From assembly GCF_004341105.1 (NCBI RefSeq), contig NZ_SLZK01000010.1:62001-126000 (forward strand): a DNA stretch of 64,000 nucleotides. Reading direction: 5' to 3'. The notes under the pieces are model-generated. The model was not told the origin of the DNA and searched no databases. It saw nothing but the letters and a program-made list of their open reading frames with translations. Positions 55,141 to 63,297 of the stretch are shown here, one piece after another. Each line of letters begins with the position of its first letter. Position 1 is the stretch's first letter. The DNA is from Rhizobium sp. BK418 (lineage in GTDB: Bacteria > Pseudomonadota > Alphaproteobacteria > Rhizobiales > Rhizobiaceae). The position numbers and the translations under genes were made by a program.

Positions 55141-55794
55141 ATGACACCCTTCTACTGGGCTTATGAACGCCAGCTCAGCCTACCCCCGGATCTCATTGAC
55201 ATGCTCCCAGCGGTCGAAACCGCAACGATCGGGCATGTCGAGCATCTGGGCTTTGTCGGCGACAATGTCCGTCCCGTCTTTCCCTGCCGGGCCTTCGGAC
55301 CGGCCTTGACCGTCGCGGCGCCAGGCCGCGACGGTGTCATCATCTACAGGGCGATCGACATGCTGAAGCCGGGGGACATGCTGGTCATCTCCCGTGTCGA
55401 CCGCGACGATGTGGCATGTGTAGGGGGCGGTGTTGCCGCAGCCGCCAAGGCGAAGGGGGCAGGCGGCATCGTCATCGACGGGCCATGCACCGATGTCGAG
55501 GAGATTGTCGCGGTCGGCCTTCCGGTCTGGTGCCGAGGCGTGTCGTCGCGGACGACAAACCGGATCTTTTCGATCGGCGGATCGATCAATGTTCCGATCG
55601 CCTGCGGCGGGGCAGCAATTCTGCCGGGTTATGCCGTTCTGGCCGATAGCGAAGGCGTCTTTGCCGCCGAGACCGAGCGCATGCGCGTCCTTGCGGAAAT
55701 GGCGATCGCACGCCAGCAGCGCTCGGCTGCGCTGCGGGCGCATCTCACTGCCGGTAAATCCATATTCCTGTTCGAGCAAGAGGACCTTGCATGA
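55141..55794 (+). CDS. RraA-like family protein
   Basis: Protein of 217 residues with the RraA/HMG-aldolase fold: VEHLGFVGDNVRPVFPCRAFGPALTVAAPGRDGVII, GDMLVISRVDRDDVACVGGGVAAAAKAKGAGGIVIDG and CGGAAILPGYAVLADSEGVFAAE. Canonical aldolases have an Arg-Asp pair after IDG (as in GAVRD); here the segment reads GPCTD, so the Arg is absent and the Asp kept. Aldolase activity is therefore doubtful. It overlaps the amidase start by ATGA. Confidence 0.88.
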   Translation: MTPFYWAYERQLSLPPDLIDMLPAVETATIGHVEHLGFVGDNVRPVFPCRAFGPALTVAAPGRDGVIIYRAIDMLKPGDMLVISRVDRDDVACVGGGVAAAAKAKGAGGIVIDGPCTDVEEIVAVGLPVWCRGVSSRTTNRIFSIGGSINVPIACGGAAILPGYAVLADSEGVFAAETERMRVLAEMAIARQQRSAALRAHLTAGKSIFLFEQEDLA

Positions 55795-56678
55795 AAATCT
55801 CGCTTATTCAGATGAATGCCCGCCCGGATCGGGCCTATAATCTTGCCGAAGCCAGCCGGCTGATGTTGAAGGCGGTCCGAAACGAAAGGCCGGACCTCAT
55901 CGTGCTGCCGGAACATTTCGACTGGACGGGTGGTACGGCAGCCGAAAAGCAGGCGGCCGCCGATCTCATTCCCGGCGGCCGAGCCTATAACATGGTGCAA
56001 CGCTTTGCCGCCGAGCATGGTGTCGCCATCCATGCCGGCAGCATCCTTGAAAGCGTTCCCGGCCACGACCGGATCTTCAATACAAGTGTCGTCTTCAACG
56101 CCAATGGGACCCAAATCGGTGCCTATCGGAAGATCCACCTCTTCGACATCATTGCTCCGGATGGAAAACGCTACGCCGAGTCAGAGACGGTCGCACCCGG
56201 CAATCAGCTGCTGATCTATGAGATCGGCGGCTTCAGGATAGCCTGCTGTATCTGCTACGACCTGCGCTTCTCGCGTCTTTTCGATCGCCTGGCCAGCGAA
56301 AAGGCGGATGTCTTCGTCCTGCCGGCAGCCTTCACGGCGCAGACCGGAAAATATCATTGGGAAGTCTTATGCCGGGCACGCGCAATCGAATTCCAGGCTT
56401 TCATGGTCGCATGCGGGCAATGCGGTTCCTACAAGACACCTGGCGGGGAGGAACGGCACATGTTCGGAAACTCCATGATCTGCGACCCATGGGGACAAAT
56501 CCTGGCACGAGCGGACGACAGGCCGGGAGTTCTCAGCGCCAGAATCGAACGTGACAGGCTGAGGCAGGTTAGAGGCTGGATTCCAATGGAAGCACACAGG
56601 GTCGATGTTACCGCGATGCCGCTTGCCACCGCCAGTGCTACGATGGCCAACCGTCGGGTGCCGGACGTGACCTCTTGA
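55791..56678 (+). CDS. Carbon-nitrogen hydrolase (nitrilase superfamily)
   Basis: Protein of 295 residues with the Glu-Lys-Cys triad: Glu in IVLPEHFDW, Lys in AYRKIHLFD and Cys in IACCICYDLRFSRLF. The FNTSVVF and ARAIEFQAFMVACGQCG motifs place it near omega-amidase/Nit-like amidases rather than true nitrilases. It should hydrolyse an amide or carbamoyl bond. Last gene of the import/catabolism operon, coupled to the RraA-like gene. Confidence 0.92.
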   Translation: MKISLIQMNARPDRAYNLAEASRLMLKAVRNERPDLIVLPEHFDWTGGTAAEKQAAADLIPGGRAYNMVQRFAAEHGVAIHAGSILESVPGHDRIFNTSVVFNANGTQIGAYRKIHLFDIIAPDGKRYAESETVAPGNQLLIYEIGGFRIACCICYDLRFSRLFDRLASEKADVFVLPAAFTAQTGKYHWEVLCRARAIEFQAFMVACGQCGSYKTPGGEERHMFGNSMICDPWGQILARADDRPGVLSARIERDRLRQVRGWIPMEAHRVDVTAMPLATASATMANRRVPDVTS

Positions 56679-56877
56679 TGGCTCAGTCTAAGACTAGCCG
56701 GTTCGAAACTGAACATTCGGTCGGTCATCGCCGGCTGCGGACGGGCGCGCTTTCGCCGTTCCGTGACCGGCAGCGTGATGTGTTCGATATCGTTGTCGAC
56801 GACAGCAGGTGCGAATTCTTGGTATCGACATAGATGCGGCTGCAGCCGGTGTGGGTCGGCAATCCTGCGGCGATCGC

Positions 56878-57489
56878 CTAGTTACTCCCAATTCTCGAAA
56901 GATCGATCCGGATACCGGCGTCCTGCGCCTTCGCCTTCGCTTGAGACGGCACGGACGGCTCGCTTGGTTGATCGGACGTCGCTGCGGTTTCGCTCGGAAC
57001 AACATTGTTCGGCTGCGCGTCAAGCGCGCCCCCGGGATCCTCTGCCCGGAACACATTCAAGCCTTCGAACCTGGCAGTCCTCCAGGCATGAATGGCGTCT
57101 TCGAAGATCTGCGCAAAAGCCTCATCGCTTTTCGGATTGCCGTACCATTTGCTGACGATCCGCAGGACCTTGGCAAACATTGCGGTGCCTATGCGGAGGT
57201 TGCCACACGGCTCCACCAGATCCGGTTTCAGCTCGGTGGCGTCTTTTGCACCCACTCCAGCGGGGAATTGGGTGATCCCGACTCGCACGATCGCCTTCCC
57301 GGCATATTCGCGCACGATCCCCAAAGCCTCATCCGGCGATTTCGGCGTTGGGACCAGGATAAGACGCCCTCCCGACTGAACGGCGAGGGCGAGGGGGTCG
57401 CTGGAACCCGCCGCCTCTACGAATTGCTCGACGATCGCGGGCTTCAGCGAAGGATCGGCACATTGGTCTATCAATGCAGGATCGAGCAT
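56878..57489 (-). CDS. traH: Conjugal transfer protein TraH
   Basis: Protein of 203 residues from the ATG at 57489, five bases after GGAG and 14 bp after the traB stop. Features: LDPALIDQCADPSLKPAIVEQFVEAAGSSDPLALAVQSGGRLILVPTP, a middle FAKVLRIVSKWYGNPKSDEAF and a disordered Ser/Pro/Ala-rich C-terminus. Gene order traA-traF-traB-traH is the rhizobial Ti/Sym plasmid pattern. Its role in transfer is accessory and not well defined. Confidence 0.9.
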   Translation of the reverse strand: MLDPALIDQCADPSLKPAIVEQFVEAAGSSDPLALAVQSGGRLILVPTPKSPDEALGIVREYAGKAIVRVGITQFPAGVGAKDATELKPDLVEPCGNLRIGTAMFAKVLRIVSKWYGNPKSDEAFAQIFEDAIHAWRTARFEGLNVFRAEDPGGALDAQPNNVVPSETAATSDQPSEPSVPSQAKAKAQDAGIRIDLSRIGSN

Positions 57490-57503
57490 CAAGGCTCCGT
57501 TTG

Positions 57504-58664
57504 TCACGTGTTGAAGGAAAGAACGATGGGCTTGGCGAACAGCCGCGCCCAGGCGATGGCACTCGCACGTTGGATGGGGACAATCGACGTCCCCGATGTC
57601 CACCAGCCGTTTCCGATCGCGATGATGAGGTCCGGGTCGTGAAGCATCGACTGCAGGATCGGCCAGACGATCAGTTGCTCGTAACAGATCAGCGGCGCTG
57701 CTCGCGCTCCGGCAACGCCAACGACAGGATTGGCAAAGAAATGGGCTCTGGCGCCGCCACGTCCGCCGAGCAGGCGCTGCCACGGTTGCCACATCGACCC
57801 CGGCACCGGCATCCTCTCGCGATAGATGACCGAGCTCTCGCTCTCGGAGATTGCAACCAGGACATTGTCGTAGCCATCCTCGCCGGCAACCGCGGCGCCA
57901 GCGACGACTGTCACTCCTGTCCCGATCAGTTGACGTTGCCAGAAGCGTTGCACCGTGATCGTCCAAAACCCGAATGAGCTCTCTGGAAGGACAACGACGT
58001 CGCCCGGCATTCCCGCAATCGCCTGAACCGTTGCGGCCAGGTCACGGTGCCTCGCCAGATCGCTTGTCCGCCCCAGGGACGCACCCAGATGAAGATCGAC
58101 AGCGTGCCAGGCCGGTGGTAGCGTCGATCCTGTTCCAGATGCGGCGGACCAGAGCCAGGCGCCTGCCACGGCAACGGCTGCAGCCGGCCGGCGGGATGTC
58201 GTCAGACCCGCCAGGCCGACTGTCATCGCCACAAGACCAAGCCAACGCCATCCTGGAAAAAGGACACCGGCAGCGGTCAGCGGATGTGCCCATCCGAGAA
58301 TGCCGAACGGCGGCACCGCCATGAGCCCTGCTGCGGCGAGATAGCGGAGTGGCAACCGGCCGTGCCTCGACCAGAAAACGGTGTGCACAAAAACGAAGAC
58401 ACTGGACGCCGAAAGCCATAACAGCAGGCCAGGCAGAATATCCGACGCATAGAATTGGACGACACCCTGCGGGAGGCCGCGCGAAGCCGACAGGAAATAT
58501 GCGGCGGAAACGGCAGCTGCAGTCCTGCGGCTATTGGCCAGGGACCAGAGCGCCGGGAACGCTACGGACAAGGGAAGAAGAAGCACATTGCCGTTCCATC
58601 CAGCCCAACCGACTGCCGCTGCAGCAAAGATCAGGATACCGATCTTAATCCGGTCAGGGCGCAT
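57504..58664 (-). CDS. traB: Conjugal transfer protein TraB
   Basis: Protein of 386 residues. The N-terminal half has several transmembrane helices (VLLLPLSVAFPALWSL, LLLWLSASSVFVFVHTVFW, WLGLVAMTVGLAGL). The C-terminal half is a nitrilase-superfamily domain as in apolipoprotein N-acyltransferase: VVVLPESSFGFW, VIYRERMPVPGSMW and APLICYEQLIVWPIL, giving Glu, Lys/Arg-region and Cys. In rhizobial plasmids TraB boosts transfer efficiency. Start overlaps the traF end by 11 bp. Confidence 0.93.
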   Translation of the reverse strand: MRPDRIKIGILIFAAAAVGWAGWNGNVLLLPLSVAFPALWSLANSRRTAAAVSAAYFLSASRGLPQGVVQFYASDILPGLLLWLSASSVFVFVHTVFWSRHGRLPLRYLAAAGLMAVPPFGILGWAHPLTAAGVLFPGWRWLGLVAMTVGLAGLTTSRRPAAAVAVAGAWLWSAASGTGSTLPPAWHAVDLHLGASLGRTSDLARHRDLAATVQAIAGMPGDVVVLPESSFGFWTITVQRFWQRQLIGTGVTVVAGAAVAGEDGYDNVLVAISESESSVIYRERMPVPGSMWQPWQRLLGGRGGARAHFFANPVVGVAGARAAPLICYEQLIVWPILQSMLHDPDLIIAIGNGWWTSGTSIVPIQRASAIAWARLFAKPIVLSFNT

Positions 58665-59220
58665 AAGTCAGCACCTCCTCGGCCAGACCAAGGATTCCCG
58701 ATGCGGGCACAGGTCCGAAATATCGGGAGTCGAACGAGCCTGGGAGTGAGGAATGAAGGAAGACTTCGCCCCTGCCGACCTTGCTGTCGGAAATTGCCAC
58801 CATGATTGGTCGGCCTTGCCCGTCCTCGGGCGACAGGGCCGAATGCGGCAGGACAACACCATCGATTGTGACCGAGCGATCGATGTGAATATGTTGGCCT
58901 GCGGTCGCGACGATCGTCTTGATCAAGGGCGCATAGCCGCCGCGGCACAATCCGGAACGAAGATAACCGCGCTGCCGGGCTATCTGCATGGTCGCGCTGA
59001 GGGGCGGGCAGATGAAGACGATATCGCCGACGGCGGCCGCCCGTCTCAGCGGTTGAATGTGCCAAATCCCCAACGGTTCGCTTGGCGTCAGGTTGACGCG
59101 ATATCCCGCAAGTCCGCCGGCAAGGATCGCCGATGCAAGCACCGCCGCGATCGCGACAGCCGTGGGGCCGACGCGAAAAGCCTGGCGGCGTGAAGGTCCT
59201 CGAGCGCCGATGATCGTCAT
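58654..59220 (-). CDS. traF: Conjugal transfer peptidase TraF
   Basis: Membrane-bound S26 signal-peptidase-like enzyme of 188 residues with one N-terminal transmembrane helix (AVAIAAVLASAILAGGLAGY). The nucleophile motif NLTPSEPLGIW carries the Ser, and the general base Lys is in APLIKTIVATAG. TraF matures and cyclises the conjugative pilin in related systems. It lies one base after traA and overlaps traB. Confidence 0.93.
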   Translation of the reverse strand: MTIIGARGPSRRQAFRVGPTAVAIAAVLASAILAGGLAGYRVNLTPSEPLGIWHIQPLRRAAAVGDIVFICPPLSATMQIARQRGYLRSGLCRGGYAPLIKTIVATAGQHIHIDRSVTIDGVVLPHSALSPEDGQGRPIMVAISDSKVGRGEVFLHSSLPGSFDSRYFGPVPASGILGLAEEVLTYAP

Positions 59221-59221
59221 T

Positions 59222-62200
59222 TCAGGAAAGCCCCTGGCTCTTCGCCTGACGGAGCGACTCTGCCCGCTTCATCGCGGCGGCGCTGCGTTCGTGGACCGCA
59301 AGTTGCTGTGCCGTCCGCATCGCATTCCACGCTGCTTTGACCTCGGCCTTCTGAGCCGGGCTCATTCCCGCCGTCACCGACTGGAAGGTCTCGCCATTCG
59401 CGTCCTTCGCCGCGATACCGATGAAGGTGCGTTCGCCGAACCGCTCGGCGACGGCTTCGGCGAAAGCCTCGAGCTCGGCCTTCACCTGTCGGTCTGAACA
59501 GGCATATGCCAGACCAGCGCGAAGATCATTCCTGTCGATCGCGTCGCGCGCCCGCTCAAGCACCGTCTTGGCATTCGGCGACAGCGCAGGGATGTCAATG
59601 GAAACCTTCAATCTGGCTGCGCGCTCCAGCCGCTGATATTTGCGCTCTGCCTCCGCGCGCATTTCAAGGAAGCGTTCGAGATTGCGGGCGAGGGCGGGCA
59701 CGTTGCGCAGGGCGGCCTCCCGGTTCTGCTTGTCGGTCTTACTGGCAAGAATGCCCGTTCTTCCCCGGATCGCGCCGAAGGTTTCAGGCTCGATTGCCAG
59801 TTTGGACAGTGTGGTTGTCGCGCTCGCCCTGTCCTTGAGCATGGCGTCGACATCGACGGCCTTGAACGCGGCCTCTGGGTGGGCGTAGACAAGCTGGAAC
59901 CGGATCGAAATATTCTGCCATTGACGCTTCAGACCCGGATCGGACGAGAGCTTGTCTTTTACCGATTGGCCGACGGAACTGGGGAAGGTCGTGATGCCGG
60001 ATACCATCGGCTTTGCCTCCTCGAGTGGATCGGCACGACTGGTTTGGCGCGGACTGACCGAGAGGCCGATCCTTGCTGCAATTTCCGCCAGGCGGCTCGC
60101 CAGATCCTTGAGCAACTGCTTCTGGCGAACCGTCCATTCGAACCGATCGCGAACCAGGGTTCGGGCGACGTTGACGAGATGGAGACCGCGAGCCTCGGCG
60201 AAGCGAAGCGCCTGGCGATAGAAGGGGCCATCGGCATAGTCGAGGGTCGTTTCCTTTGCGTTCCTGCGCGAAAGAACCGCCACCAGCCCGCCGGCCTTGG
60301 CGAAGGACCGGCGGCCGTAATAGACGTTGAGATCCTGGCGGTGACGGGTCATGGCCACATAGATCAAGTGCCGATCGAGCGAGAGCGAGGCCAGCACCTT
60401 GACCTGATCGACGGTGGCCCCCTGGCTCTTGTGGATCGTCGTAGCATAGCCATGGTCGATGTCGGCGTAGAAGCGCTGCTCGACCACGACGTGACGGCGC
60501 CGCTCGCCGTCACCGATCTCCGCAACGATGCGGCCGGGTGTGGCCTCAACGACCCTCGCCAGCATGCCGTTCTTGACGCCGAGCGAGCTCTCGTTCCTGA
60601 GGAAGACGATCTGGTCGCCGGTCGCGAAATTGCGATCGCCCTCAGCCGTCTTGAACACGGATCCTTTGCCGATAACCCCGCGCTCGATCAGTCTGCTGCG
60701 GGCCATTTGGTTCAGCATGCGAACGTCGCGACGCAGATGAGCGAGGATCAGCGACGTCGTTGCGGGATCGTAGTCGCGGTCCCAGTCGGCGATCAGATTG
60801 TCGACGGCATCCGCCTTCAGGTCGGAACCAATCACCTTGCCGTTGGCACGGTAGGCGTTGAGGGCCTTGCCGGTCCTGCCGCCCGCAAGATCAAGCGAAG
60901 CGTCACGCATCCATTGCTGGCGTTGGCGGTAGATGGTTTCGAGTTCCGCATAGCCGATGCGGTCGGCGATCGCTCGAAAGGCAGCCCCGGCTTCGATCGG
61001 CTGAAGCTGTTCGGGATCGCCGATGAGAACGAGTTTGGCACCGGCCCTGGTTACTGTTTCGACAAACAGCGCCATCTGCCGCGACGACACCATGCCGGCT
61101 TCGTCGAGCACGAAGACCGTCTCGCTGTCGAGCCGGTTACGCCCTTGGTTCCAGCGCAGTTCCCAGGACGCCAGGGTGCGCGAGGCAATGCCTGCTTCCT
61201 TCTCCAGGCCCTCGGCTGCCTTACCGGCGAGTGCCGCGCCGACAACCCGGTAGCCGGCCGCTTCCCAGGCCTCGCATGCCGCTTTCATCATTGTCGTTTT
61301 GCCGGCGCCGGCGCGGCCGATCACGGCGGCGATACGCTCAGGCCCTGCAATATGTTCGATCGCCGCTTTCTGCTCGTCCGACAAGCGCAGATGACGCGCA
61401 AGCGTTGCCTGCAACACTGCTGCGCGCACACCATGCGACGATCGCTGCGAAAGCCAGATGGCACGATTGGCCATCTTCGCTTCGAGCATGATCATGTCGC
61501 GGGTCGCATATTTGGCGGGAACGCTCTGCCCGGTGGCTAGCTCGATCCGCTCCCGCTCGAGACGCAAGATCTCGGGGCACAGGAGAATCCGAACCATCAG
61601 ATTCTGGAAGAGAGCAGGATCGTCGACGTAGCGGTAAAGGATCTTGGCGATGTCGCGTTCGTCGAAGACGCTTTTCTCGCGCGTGATCAGGTCGAGGACG
61701 AGCTCGGGACTTCGTTCTATCCGCCTTGCGTTCTCGGCCCTTCGCGCCTGCTGCTCTTCGAGCCGCTTAAGTGAACTAGCCTCCCGTGCATTCGCCGACT
61801 TCCGCTCGATGGCTTTGGTACCGACGCCGAGGTGGATGGTCGGTTCCAGCTCGATCCCTCGCTTTTCAAACGATCGCCCATCGACGCGAAGGTCGACACC
61901 GGCAAGGGTCAGATGGTGGTTCTGGCAGGCGAACCACCCATCGCGGAACGCCTTGAAGTCGTCGAGGCCACCGGCCCAGAGTTCGTAGATGATCTTGCCG
62001 GCATCGTTGCGAATCGGAGTGCCGTCCGCGCCAACAACCGCGACCTTCTTGGCCCCGAAACCGACCTCGGTCAGGGGGCGCAAGCTGGTCATAAGGTGGA
62101 CATGAGGATTGCCGGGGGCATCGTGATAGACCCAATCGGCAATCATGCCTTTCGAGGTGATGTGTCGTTCGATGAAATCCCTCATGAGTTCGATGTTCTG

Positions 62201-62527
62201 CTGGGCGCTCAGCTCCAGGGGCAGCGCGATGGTTACGTCTTTGGCGAGCTGCGCGTCCGACCGCTTTTCGAAAGCCTCCACCTTGTTCCAAAAGGCCTCG
62301 GATGCACCGGAGACCGAGCGGTCGGCGATTAACGAACGCAGCCAATCAGGCGCGTTGGGCGGGATGACAAACTCTTCGTGAAGCAGTCCCCGCTTGGCGC
62401 GATAGTCGACCGAGCGCGCTTCCCGCTCGAAGTTCATCTTGGCGCAGTGCCGGTAAGCTGCCGACAGAACCGCGCTGCGGCCGCAGCCGCGGGCGACGAC
62501 GCCGACGGAGAAGTGAGGGACGGCCAC
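59222..62527 (-). CDS. traA: Relaxase/helicase TraA (MOBQ)
   Basis: Protein of 1,101 residues. The N-terminal relaxase (about 1-250) has the MobA/MobL pattern: FSVGVVARGCGRSAVLSAAYR, and the metal-binding HDAPGNPHVHLMTSLRPL (HxH). The middle is an SF1/RecD-like helicase: Walker A VIGRAGAGKTTMM, VFVLDEAGMVSS, LVLIGDPEQLQPIEAG and YATTIHKSQGATVDQV. The C-terminal 250 residues are helical. The start is a GTG at 62527 after AAGGA. TraA nicks at the adjacent oriT and leads the strand out. Divergent from traCDG. Confidence 0.96.
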   Translation of the reverse strand: MAVPHFSVGVVARGCGRSAVLSAAYRHCAKMNFEREARSVDYRAKRGLLHEEFVIPPNAPDWLRSLIADRSVSGASEAFWNKVEAFEKRSDAQLAKDVTIALPLELSAQQNIELMRDFIERHITSKGMIADWVYHDAPGNPHVHLMTSLRPLTEVGFGAKKVAVVGADGTPIRNDAGKIIYELWAGGLDDFKAFRDGWFACQNHHLTLAGVDLRVDGRSFEKRGIELEPTIHLGVGTKAIERKSANAREASSLKRLEEQQARRAENARRIERSPELVLDLITREKSVFDERDIAKILYRYVDDPALFQNLMVRILLCPEILRLERERIELATGQSVPAKYATRDMIMLEAKMANRAIWLSQRSSHGVRAAVLQATLARHLRLSDEQKAAIEHIAGPERIAAVIGRAGAGKTTMMKAACEAWEAAGYRVVGAALAGKAAEGLEKEAGIASRTLASWELRWNQGRNRLDSETVFVLDEAGMVSSRQMALFVETVTRAGAKLVLIGDPEQLQPIEAGAAFRAIADRIGYAELETIYRQRQQWMRDASLDLAGGRTGKALNAYRANGKVIGSDLKADAVDNLIADWDRDYDPATTSLILAHLRRDVRMLNQMARSRLIERGVIGKGSVFKTAEGDRNFATGDQIVFLRNESSLGVKNGMLARVVEATPGRIVAEIGDGERRRHVVVEQRFYADIDHGYATTIHKSQGATVDQVKVLASLSLDRHLIYVAMTRHRQDLNVYYGRRSFAKAGGLVAVLSRRNAKETTLDYADGPFYRQALRFAEARGLHLVNVARTLVRDRFEWTVRQKQLLKDLASRLAEIAARIGLSVSPRQTSRADPLEEAKPMVSGITTFPSSVGQSVKDKLSSDPGLKRQWQNISIRFQLVYAHPEAAFKAVDVDAMLKDRASATTTLSKLAIEPETFGAIRGRTGILASKTDKQNREAALRNVPALARNLERFLEMRAEAERKYQRLERAARLKVSIDIPALSPNAKTVLERARDAIDRNDLRAGLAYACSDRQVKAELEAFAEAVAERFGERTFIGIAAKDANGETFQSVTAGMSPAQKAEVKAAWNAMRTAQQLAVHERSAAAMKRAESLRQAKSQGLS

Positions 62528-62589
62528 GGCGGAATTCCTTCACGGTTGCTAACGAAATCAACAGGTTCATCGGGAGCGGCAGGCCGGCG

Positions 62590-62640
62590 GGGCCCAAACG
62601 GCAAAGCGTCGCATCAGCGACGTATAATTGCGCCCTTCGG
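62590..62640. other. Origin of conjugal transfer (oriT, Q-type)
   Basis: Between the divergent traA and traC genes. CGTCGC (62607-62612) and GCGACG (62617-62622) form an inverted repeat with a four-base loop. Directly after it is TATAATTGCGCCCTT (62623-62637), which matches the nic core of Ti-plasmid and RSF1010-type oriTs (TAAnTGCGCCCT). GGCCCAAACGGCA just before it is also like Ti-plasmid oriT. TraA would cut in this core. Confidence 0.9.
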
Positions 62641-62674
62641 ATCCGCTCCTTCGGAACGGCCGGGATGATGTTCA

Positions 62675-62702
62675 AATGTGTTGGCTGCGCCAACTCGCAT
62701 TT
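62675..62702. promoter_or_regulatory. Imperfect dyad in the traA-traC interval
   Basis: AATGTG, TTGGC (62681-62685), three bases, GCCAA (62689-62693), CTCGCATT form an imperfect dyad about 80 bp before traC. It is not the TraR tra-box (no ATGTGCAG-N2-CTGCACAT). It may bind another regulator or TraC/TraD-type accessory protein. Confidence 0.4.
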
Positions 62703-62783
62703 ATGTTAGTAGATCGAAAGCGCGATCTCATGGGACTCTCACGCCGTTAGAAACCTCAACCGGCATGAAAGGGCTATCCCGAC

Positions 62784-63080
62784 ATGAAGAAACCGTCTTC
62801 CAGGATCCGCGCTGAAATCGCCGAGCTGCAAGAGCAGCTCAAAGCCGCAGAGACCCGCGAGGCCGAACGCATCGGTCGCATCGCGCTGAAGGCCGGATTT
62901 GGCGAGATCGACATTGACGAGGCGCACCTTCAGACAGCTTTTGAGGATCTGGCCAAACGGTTTCACGCAGGCAAGGGAGGATCGAACGGGAAGGAGAGGG
63001 CAGGTGCAGGCGCCTCGAGCGCGACCGACGCCACGACGTTCGCGTCTGGCGCGGCTGCGAGCGGCACTCCGGAGGCTTGA
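62784..63080 (+). CDS. traC: Conjugal transfer protein TraC
   Basis: Protein of 98 residues: coiled-coil-like N-terminus (SSRIRAEIAELQEQLKAAETREAERIGRIALKAGFGEIDI) followed by AFEDLAKRF and a Gly/Ser/Ala-rich tail. This is TraC of rhizobial relaxosomes, an accessory protein that aids TraA at oriT. Followed by traD after four bases. Confidence 0.92.
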   Translation: MKKPSSRIRAEIAELQEQLKAAETREAERIGRIALKAGFGEIDIDEAHLQTAFEDLAKRFHAGKGGSNGKERAGAGASSATDATTFASGAAASGTPEA

Positions 63081-63084
63081 GCGG

Positions 63085-63297
63085 ATGGCGCGCACCTCCA
63101 CCTCGGATGCCCGCAAGAAGGATACGCGGGAGAAGATCGAACTCGGCGGGCTGATCGTCAAGGCGGGTCTCAGATACGAGAAGCGTACGCTCCTCCTCGG
63201 CGCGCTGGTCGAACTCAAGCAAAGGCTCGGTGATGATGCGGGGGAACGCCTGCGGCTGACCCTGATCGGTGCGAAGGCCTTCGGCGATGACGCTTAA
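63085..63297 (+). CDS. traD: Conjugal transfer protein TraD
   Basis: Protein of 70 residues starting MARTSTSDARKKDTREKIELGGLIVKAGLRYEKRTLLLGALVEL, which is the conserved TraD of rhizobial plasmids (a relaxosome-associated small protein). GGAGGCTTGAGCGG precedes the ATG. It overlaps the start of traG (63287) by 11 bp. Confidence 0.92.
   Translation: MARTSTSDARKKDTREKIELGGLIVKAGLRYEKRTLLLGALVELKQRLGDDAGERLRLTLIGAKAFGDDA

Noticed and set aside
59879..61540. Plus-strand open frame of 553 codons within traA
   Set aside because: Antisense shadow of the traA relaxase/helicase, with low-complexity, non-protein-like translation.
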